NCBI RefSeq assembly: GCF_001467695.1
Contig: NZ_LNYE01000022.1
Span: 186,001 to 250,000 of the forward strand
Direction: 5' to 3'
Source of the DNA: Legionella gratiana
GTDB lineage: Bacteria; Pseudomonadota; Gammaproteobacteria; Legionellales; Legionellaceae
Length of the DNA: 64,000 nucleotides
In this document: piece after piece, positions 58,202 to 64,000 of the stretch
How positions within the stretch are numbered: the first letter of the stretch is position 1
Layout: every line of letters starts with the position of its first letter
Notes under the pieces: generated by a model
Told to the model about the DNA's origin: nothing
What the model saw: only the letters and a program-made list of their open reading frames with translations
Database searches by the model: none
Position numbers and translations under genes: made by a program

Positions 58202-58456
58202 TTACTCCAATACCGTTGCGGGTAATATGATGGATTGACTTAAAGTTGCGATACGAAAACCGAATGCTACAAGAACAGCACCCATGGCTTTTACACTATA
58301 AAATTGAATACGGTTTAAGTTTGTTTTAACCGCGTGATGCGTCATCATCATGCTTAAATTGGAAAACCAAATTATGTGAATTACTGAGATTTCAAAACCA
58401 TAAGCCATTTCAATCCATAAGTAACTTAGTGGATCAATTATTGTAGCCTCAAGCAC
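58202..58456 (-). pseudogene. C-terminal remnant of a LysE/RhtB-family exporter
   Basis: An 84-codon minus-strand frame with a late membrane helix (ISVIHIIWFSNLSMMM) then FYSVKAMGAVLVAFGFRIAT, the typical last two helices of LysE/RhtB amino-acid exporters. The normal protein has about 200 residues. The N-terminal 120 or so, including the start and ribosome site, are missing, and the upstream DNA does not continue the frame. I read it as a truncated fossil. Confidence 0.55.
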
Positions 58457-58597
58457 TTTAGAATGCCAACGGATGACAAACAGGCTTCATTTTATTATTT
58501 TCAATTTATTCTATACTGAAATGGAATTAGTTATTAAAATTTCAATAAAAATTAAAGTAAAAATGAGAATCTACCCTAAAAATCAAGGATGATTTTT

Positions 58598-59673
58598 ATG
58601 AGAATGTCAGTGTCACTAAGAGCTACTTGTTTCATTTTGATCCTAGTTAATACTTTGGTGATTTCTTGTAGCCAAAATCAAAAAAATACTTCTTCTTTTC
58701 AAATAAGGCCAGTTAAAGCAATTCAAATTGGTAATACTAGTGCATTTAACGGCCGTGCTTTTCCAGGTCGGGCAAGTGCTGTTCAGCAAGTAAATTTATC
58801 ATTTAACGTGAGTGGTTCTTTAATAGAATTGCCAGTAAAAGTTGGCGATAACGTAAAAAAAGGCTCGTTGATTGCAAAACTTGATCCGCGAGAATTTGAA
58901 GCAAAATTGCAAGCAGCCCAAGCTGAGTATAATCGTGACCAACAAAATTTCCTTAGAGCCAAGGCATTAGTAGGGAAAGGGCATATCTCAAAGTCTGATT
59001 ATGATCTGTTACAGGCAAAACTTGGAGTGGCCCAAGCAAATAAGGTTTTAGCGGAAAAATCACTTAAAGACAGCGTGTTGAAAGCACCGTTTGACGGAAA
59101 AATTTCAAATTTATATGTTGAAAATTATCAGACCATTACTAATCAGCAAAACATAGCCAGGCTCTTGGATGCTTCCCAGATTGAAATGATTGTGCAGATT
59201 CCTGAGGTGGCAATTAGTTATATTTATGATGTAAAAGACATTATCGTGCGCTTTGATTCATTTCCTGATCATGTGATGCCTGCAAAAATAAAAGAAGTCA
59301 GCAATGAAGCCTCTCCTGAAACGCGAACTTATCCAGTCACTTTAATTATGCAACAACCAAAAGATATTGAAATCTTGCCAGGTATGGCTGGAAAAGCGAC
59401 AGGACATATTGATCACGGTAAAAAACACAAAATAAATTTACAATTCCTGCATCTGCGGTGCTGACGAGTGATGCGGAAAAAAAGACTTATGTATGGATAA
59501 TCAATCCCAAAACACACAAAGTGAAACGCCGTGAAATCCAAATTGGAGAACTCATGCCCACAGGTATTTCAGTAGTGAAAGGGCTGCATGAAGGCGAATG
59601 GGTAGTGACTGCAGGCATCCATAGTTTGAATGAGGACGAGAAAGTTAGTCTTTTAAATGAGCAGGATGAGTGA
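58598..59673 (+). pseudogene. RND efflux periplasmic adaptor, split by a frameshift
   Basis: Starts at ATG 58598 behind AAGGA. A lipoprotein signal ends in LVISC. The HlyD-like body follows: VNLSFNVSGSLIELPVKVGD, a coiled-coil hairpin, LKAPFDGKISNLYVENYQ and LPGMAGKATGHIDHGKK. At that point the frame runs into a stop at 59464. The family ending continues in another frame as FTIPASAVLTSDAEKKTYVW to 59673. Adding one A to the A6 tract at 59420-59425 restores a single frame of about 359 residues. The break may be a real recent mutation, a phase-variable tract or a sequencing error. It lies directly upstream of the RND pump. Confidence 0.8.
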
Positions 59674-59675
59674 CT

Positions 59676-62600
59676 ATGACCTTATCAGACTATGCACTAA
59701 AAAACAAAACAGTAACATCGTTTATTCTATTATTATTCTTCATTGCGGGCTCTGTATGTTTCTTCCAATTGGGAAGGTTGGAAGATCCTGAATTTACAGT
59801 AAAAGCCGCGACGATTACCACTCATTATCCAGGGGCTAGTGCAGAACAAGTGGAATTGGAAGTCACCGATCGTATCGAGAAAAAAATTCAAGAAATGTCT
59901 GAGGTAAAAGATATTTCTTCCATTTCAAGAGCTGGGCTTTCCATTATTAAAGTGAACATCAAAAACGAATATTGGTCCGATCGCTTACCACAAGTTTGGG
60001 ACAATCTACGCAAAAAAGTACAGGATATTGAGAGCAGTTTACCTCCAGGAGCCGACAAACCGGTAGTAGGGGATGATTTCGGTTATGTGTTTGGTTTTCT
60101 CCTGGCTGTGACTTCGGATGGATTCAATTATGCTGAACTTGAAAACTATACAAAAGAAATTCAGAAGGAGCTCAGTATTGTTCCAGGGGTTGCTCGTGTA
60201 GATCTATGGGGTGTGCAGCAAAAAAGAATTTACCTGAATATATCAAATACTCAGCTTTCTCAATTAGAGGTGACTCTAGACGATTTAGAACGCACATTAA
60301 AATTACAAAATCAAGTTATTGATGCTGGGCATGTAAATTATCAATTACAACGGATGCGTATCGCGCCCACAGGTGAGTTCAACACGGCAGATGCCATAGG
60401 CGATTTAGCAATTATCCCGCAATTTAAAGTAAATAATAAACCCCAAAAGAACGGGGAAATCATCAGGATTCGGGATTTTGCCGAGGTTAAAGAGGGATAT
60501 GCTGACCCTCCAGCGCAATTAATGCGCTATTCTGGACTTCCTGCAATTGGAATCGCTCTAGCGCCATTAGCTGGTGTGAATGCAGTTAAAGTAGGGCAAG
60601 ATGTGGATAACCGGCTCAATGAAATTCAGGAAAAACTGCCACGAGGCATCGAGATTCATAAAATTTCATGGCAGTCTGATATTGTTGCTGAGTCCATTAA
60701 TGCATTCCTCATCAATTTAGTCGAAGCAGTAGTTATTGTTCTATTGGTATTAGCATTCACCATGGGATTAAGGGCCGGCATGATTATTGGGGTGTCTGGA
60801 CTAATTTTGGCGATTTTGGGTACATTTATCGTCATGAAAGTATTGCATATTGATCTTCAACGGGTTTCCTTAGGTGCATTAATTATTGCTATGGGGATGA
60901 TGGTCGATAATGCGATTGTGGTAGTTGATGGATTTATTATTCGTTTGCAACAGGGTATGGCACGTGAAGAAGCAGCTATAGAAGCAGCAAAAATTTCCGC
61001 TTGGCCATTACTGGGAGCAACCGTTGTTGCATCCATGGCTTTTTTTCCCATTTTTGCATCAACCTATGATACTGGGGAATACGCAGGAAGTTTGTTTACA
61101 GTCATTGCAGTTTCGCTCATTTTAAGTTGGTTATTTTCCCAAACAGCCACACCACTTTTGTGTGCTTTATTTATGCCTAATCCTAAAAAAGTGGAAGGTG
61201 AAGGGAACGCATACACAAGTCAGTTTTATAAAGGATATAAGTTTATATTGGAAGCTGCGGTACGTTATCGCATCTTTTTTTCTTTAGTTATGTGTGGACT
61301 GCTGGTGCTTTCTATTATTGGCTTTCGCTACGTCCCTATTATGTATTTTCCTGACTCGTCACGATTACAAGTAATGATCGACTATTGGGCACCCGAAGGA
61401 ACTCGTATCGAGGTTGTATCTGAAGATCTCGAAAAAATTGAGAAAAAGCTGCTTCAGGATCCTGGAGTCGTAAGTGTGAGCACCTTTATTGGTCAAGGTC
61501 CGCCTCGTTTTTACTTGCCTGTGGAATCAGAATTCCCTTATTCCTCGTATGCTCAGTTGATTGTAAATACGAAGAGCTCACAGGATGTCGATCGTTTGGT
61601 GGCTACATTACCTGTATGGAATAGTAAAAATTACCCACAATCTATGGTGCGTGTTCGTAAGTATGCGGTAGGTGCATTTAATAACTGGAAAATCGCTGCT
61701 CGCTTTAGTGGACCCGCGAATGCAAACCCTGTTGTTCTACGCGCTCTTGCAGAGAAGGCAGTAAAGATACTACGGAATAACCCTCACACAATTGATGTAC
61801 GCACTGATTGGCGAGAACCTGTGTTGCAAATTGTTCCTGAGTATCAACAGGAGCGTGCACGGTGGGCGAATGTTTCACGGCTTGATTTAGCACAAACTTT
61901 GCAAAGAGCCAGTGATGGCGTTACCGTGGGACTTTATCGTGAACAAGATAATTTGATTCCAATTATTCTGCGTCAGCCTCTAAATGAGCGAGATACCGCA
62001 GCAGTGGATTTGCCTTTGTTGCAAGTGAACTCGAAATGGAGTACTAAAACAATTCCTGTCTCTCAAGTAGTTAATGACGTGAAGCTGAACTGGACCGACC
62101 CTATTATATGGCGTTGGGATCGTAAAAGAGCAATCACAGTGCAATGTTCGCCCTATGAAGTTACAGCAAATACGTTACGTGAAAGCATCTTGCCGCAGTT
62201 CGAAAAAATTAAATTACCTCCTGGATATACGCTGACCTGGGATGGAGAATACAAAAGCAGTAGAGAATCTGCAGATGCCCTAAAGCCGGGTCTTTTTCCT
62301 GCAGTGGTAATTATGGTGTTGATTATTGTGATGCTTTTTAATGCATATAGACCTCCACTCATTATTATTGCGGTAATACCTTTTGCAATGATTGGGATTA
62401 CCTTCGGTTTACTGCTCACTGGAGTACCTTTTGGTTTTATTGCATTGTTGGGAGCAATGAGTTTATCCGGGATGATGATTAAAAACTCAGTGGTATTATT
62501 AGATCAAGTGAATATAAATCTTGCCAGTGGCATGAAGCCCTATGAAGCAGTCATTTCAGCTGGGATAAGTCGGTTATCGCCCGTAGTGAACGCTGCTGTG

Positions 62601-62753
62601 ACCACTATATTAGGCGTTATTCCTTTATTACAAGATATTTTTTGGGTTTCTCTCGCTGTAACAATTATGTTTGGATTAACGGTAGGGACAATACTCACTA
62701 TGTTTTTAGTTCCGGCCTTCTATTGCATTTTGTATCGGATTAATCCAGGATAG
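59676..62753 (+). CDS. RND-family multidrug efflux pump (AcrB/MdtB type)
   Basis: About 1025 residues, starting at ATG 59676 (GTG 59670, overlapping the adaptor stop, is the alternative). It has twelve membrane helices and two large periplasmic loops in the RND layout, with LGRLEDPEFTVKAATITTHY then PGASAEQVELEVTDRIEKKI at the start and the TM4 Asp in IAMGMMVDNAIVVVDGF. The last membrane part has LLGAMSLSGMMIKNSVVLLD. It is driven by proton influx and needs the adaptor encoded upstream, which is frameshifted here, plus an outer-membrane channel encoded elsewhere. Confidence 0.92.
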   Translation: MTLSDYALKNKTVTSFILLLFFIAGSVCFFQLGRLEDPEFTVKAATITTHYPGASAEQVELEVTDRIEKKIQEMSEVKDISSISRAGLSIIKVNIKNEYWSDRLPQVWDNLRKKVQDIESSLPPGADKPVVGDDFGYVFGFLLAVTSDGFNYAELENYTKEIQKELSIVPGVARVDLWGVQQKRIYLNISNTQLSQLEVTLDDLERTLKLQNQVIDAGHVNYQLQRMRIAPTGEFNTADAIGDLAIIPQFKVNNKPQKNGEIIRIRDFAEVKEGYADPPAQLMRYSGLPAIGIALAPLAGVNAVKVGQDVDNRLNEIQEKLPRGIEIHKISWQSDIVAESINAFLINLVEAVVIVLLVLAFTMGLRAGMIIGVSGLILAILGTFIVMKVLHIDLQRVSLGALIIAMGMMVDNAIVVVDGFIIRLQQGMAREEAAIEAAKISAWPLLGATVVASMAFFPIFASTYDTGEYAGSLFTVIAVSLILSWLFSQTATPLLCALFMPNPKKVEGEGNAYTSQFYKGYKFILEAAVRYRIFFSLVMCGLLVLSIIGFRYVPIMYFPDSSRLQVMIDYWAPEGTRIEVVSEDLEKIEKKLLQDPGVVSVSTFIGQGPPRFYLPVESEFPYSSYAQLIVNTKSSQDVDRLVATLPVWNSKNYPQSMVRVRKYAVGAFNNWKIAARFSGPANANPVVLRALAEKAVKILRNNPHTIDVRTDWREPVLQIVPEYQQERARWANVSRLDLAQTLQRASDGVTVGLYREQDNLIPIILRQPLNERDTAAVDLPLLQVNSKWSTKTIPVSQVVNDVKLNWTDPIIWRWDRKRAITVQCSPYEVTANTLRESILPQFEKIKLPPGYTLTWDGEYKSSRESADALKPGLFPAVVIMVLIIVMLFNAYRPPLIIIAVIPFAMIGITFGLLLTGVPFGFIALLGAMSLSGMMIKNSVVLLDQVNINLASGMKPYEAVISAGISRLSPVVNAAVTTILGVIPLLQDIFWVSLAVTIMFGLTVGTILTMFLVPAFYCILYRINPG

Positions 62754-62788
62754 ACCTGAGATATCTTCCATTATCATTTAGAATTTTT

Positions 62789-62828
62789 CTATGTACCGTG
62801 CTTTATTCGCGGTACATAGGGGTTTTCT
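62789..62828 (+). terminator. hairpin terminator after the RND pump gene
   Basis: CTATGTACCG (62789-62798) pairs perfectly with CGGTACATAG (62810-62819), with an 11-base loop, then GGGGTTTTC. It lies in the gap between the converging RND and FabI genes. Confidence 0.6.
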
Positions 62829-62862
62829 AATCAAAAAAAGGATGACTCTCAAGTCAACAAAG

Positions 62863-63633
62863 CTAACCAGTTATATGGTAACCGCTATCAATATAAATGA
62901 CATCGCCAGTAATGTTTTTAGCATATTGGCTGGCAAGAAAAACCACCATTGCACCTACATCATTGATATCAACCAAAGATCGTAAGGGAGACTTTTCTTT
63001 TGCAAGCTGGAGTAAATCATCAAACTTCCCCAAACCTGAGGCAGCACGTGTTTTTAGAGGACCGGGAGAAAGTGCGATAACACGAATTTGTTGTGGACCC
63101 AATTCTACTGCCATATAACGCACCGAAGCCTCTAATGCGGCCTTCACTGGTCCCATAAGGTTATAATTTTCGACAACTTTTTCTGCTCCGTAGAAGGACA
63201 TAGCAAACATTGAACCACCATTTTTCATGAGTGGTTTGGCCAGCTTCGCCATACGGATAAATGAATGGCAAGAAATATCCATCGCCAGGAGGAAACCTTC
63301 TTTAGAGCATTTATGAACAGGATTTTGTAAATCATCTTTGGGTGCAAAAGCAATTGAATGAATCACAATGTCAATTTGCTTCCATTTTTTTTCAATTTCT
63401 AAAAATAAATTATCTAAATCATGCTCTTGAGTCACATCACACTGACGATAAATGGAGGGATTCAAAGTGTTTGTAACTTTATCTACAAATGATTTAGTTT
63501 TTTTATTTAAATAAGTGACAGCCAGATCAGCGCCAGCTCTTTTCAACGCATGGGCACAACCATAGGCAATGGAACTTTCGTTGGCAATTCCCACTACCAA
63601 CGCTTTTTTTCCTGAAAGTAAGGTATTATCCAT
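62863..63633 (-). CDS. fabI: enoyl-[acyl-carrier-protein] reductase, FabI type
   Basis: Reduces enoyl-ACP in fatty acid elongation, or a related enoyl thioester. A 256-residue SDR with the FabI Gly pattern KALVVGIANESSIAYGCAHA, DIVIHSIAFAP, and the active-site Tyr-x6-Lys in ENYNLMGPVKAALEASVRYM. The end is DVIYIDSGYHITG. The upstream sequence is the remnant of an acetate kinase gene overlapping this start, which suggests an old pta-ackA-fabI operon. The gene may be a second, non-essential FabI copy or the main one; the window does not decide it. Confidence 0.92.
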   Translation of the reverse strand: MDNTLLSGKKALVVGIANESSIAYGCAHALKRAGADLAVTYLNKKTKSFVDKVTNTLNPSIYRQCDVTQEHDLDNLFLEIEKKWKQIDIVIHSIAFAPKDDLQNPVHKCSKEGFLLAMDISCHSFIRMAKLAKPLMKNGGSMFAMSFYGAEKVVENYNLMGPVKAALEASVRYMAVELGPQQIRVIALSPGPLKTRAASGLGKFDDLLQLAKEKSPLRSLVDINDVGAMVVFLASQYAKNITGDVIYIDSGYHITG

Positions 63634-63742
63634 GTCCTAATTCCTTGTTCTTGATAAGAGGGTAACAATGATTGGCAATAATCCATTCCTCATCGGTAGG
63701 AATTGCATAAATCGTGACAGGGCTTTTGGGAACGCTAATCAT
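63626..63742 (-). pseudogene. C-terminal remnant of an acetate kinase gene
   Basis: A 38-codon minus-strand frame reads MISVPKSPVTIYAIPTDEEW then IIANHCYPL and stops at 63626-63628, overlapping the fabI start by eight bases. The pattern IS-x-P-x-SxV-x-VxxIPTxEExxIA is the conserved C-terminal strand of acetate kinase. The rest of the enzyme (about 360 residues) is absent and upstream frames are closed. The overlap with fabI looks like the coupling of an intact ackA-fabI pair that has since lost most of ackA. Confidence 0.6.
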
Positions 63743-64000
63743 CAATTAATGATGTCCATAATATCTTATTATCTAGTGAGCGATTCCCTTATCCTGGTCT
63801 TAGTATAGGGCATTATTCGGATTATTACATAACTACCAGATGAATCCATTACCTAAATTGGATTGAAGTTAAAGTCCCGTCACCTTTCATTATCCAGTTT
63901 TCTAATTCGGTTATTGAGATTGATTAATTTTTTTCCTTTGTGAGTTTAAAATTTCAAAAATATTCTATACTCAATAATAAATTCAATATCAATGCCTAGA
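63743..64000. other. 258-base region at the right edge, nothing recognised
   Basis: No open frame of note on either strand. It may be the decayed upstream part of the acetate kinase locus, but I cannot match any segment. Confidence 0.4.

Noticed and set aside
62791-62985. Open frame beginning inside the terminator after the RND gene
   Set aside because: Starts in the hairpin loop and runs antisense into fabI.
1-64000. CRISPR array or complete insertion sequence
   Set aside because: No regularly spaced repeats, cas genes or transposase frames were seen.

Overview
The window looks like a stretch of a Legionellaceae chromosome. It is AT-rich and gammaproteobacterial. It carries a PmrA/PmrB-like two-component pair, rpoS next to nlpD and surE, homogentisate dioxygenase, a VirK-like exported protein, and a FimV gene near truA-trpFBA. 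It also carries several eukaryotic-like or effector-like proteins of the kind Legionella sends through its Dot/Icm type IV secretion system. The genus is inferred from gene content and protein flavour; no database search was possible.

Layout. 1-357 is the 3' end of the flagellar sigma factor fliA. 528-4698 holds an unrecognised protein with a cupin-like histidine motif, then prfB (with its programmed +1 frameshift intact) overlapping lysS. 4720-12583 is an accessory stretch: a large palindrome, a membrane protein, an endonuclease/exonuclease/phosphatase-fold protein, MltA, a tubulin-tyrosine-ligase-like ATP-grasp protein, a protein ending in a CaaX prenylation box, and an alpha/beta hydrolase. 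12682-22246 is mostly core metabolism and stationary-phase regulation: ETF-ubiquinone oxidoreductase, a chagasin-type protease inhibitor, malic enzyme, surE-nlpD-rpoS, a VirK-like protein and hmgA. 22551-24405 is yebC-ruvC-ruvA. 24503-34310 is a minus-strand run: a nucleotidyltransferase-like protein, a CorA transporter, an L,D-transpeptidase, yciB-pmrA-pmrB, MltD and rlmJ-gloB.

34380-46382 contains a small acidic protein, folD, fimV, a block of decayed gene fragments, an outer-membrane barrel protein, truA-trpF-trpB-trpA, glnS and cysS. 46500-51614 is a LysR gene converging on a complete tripartite efflux operon (outer-membrane factor, HlyD adaptor, 14-TM MFS pump). 51952-52039 is tRNA-Ser(UGA). 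52336-53109 is bamD, followed by 640 bases with a repeated hairpin and three canonical DnaA boxes. The right end carries a VOC protein, a SnoaL-like protein, an S9 peptidase, a methyltransferase, a LysE remnant, an RND efflux pair whose adaptor gene is frameshifted, and an enoyl-ACP reductase preceded by the remnant of an acetate kinase gene.

The most interesting signals are these. (1) A small protein at 10814-11485 ends in Cys-Val-Phe-Met after a glutamate-rich tail, so it may be prenylated in the host. (2) The tubulin-tyrosine-ligase-like gene sits right beside it. (3) Two copies of a compact hairpin element, with one covarying base pair, lie just after TATAAT boxes upstream of yebC and bamD. 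(4) A dispersed palindromic repeat family occurs in intergenic gaps. (5) A DnaA-box cluster lies downstream of bamD. (6) Several gene fossils (ankyrin, coiled-coil, ABM monooxygenase, LysE, acetate kinase) and one fresh-looking frameshift show active gene decay in the accessory gaps.
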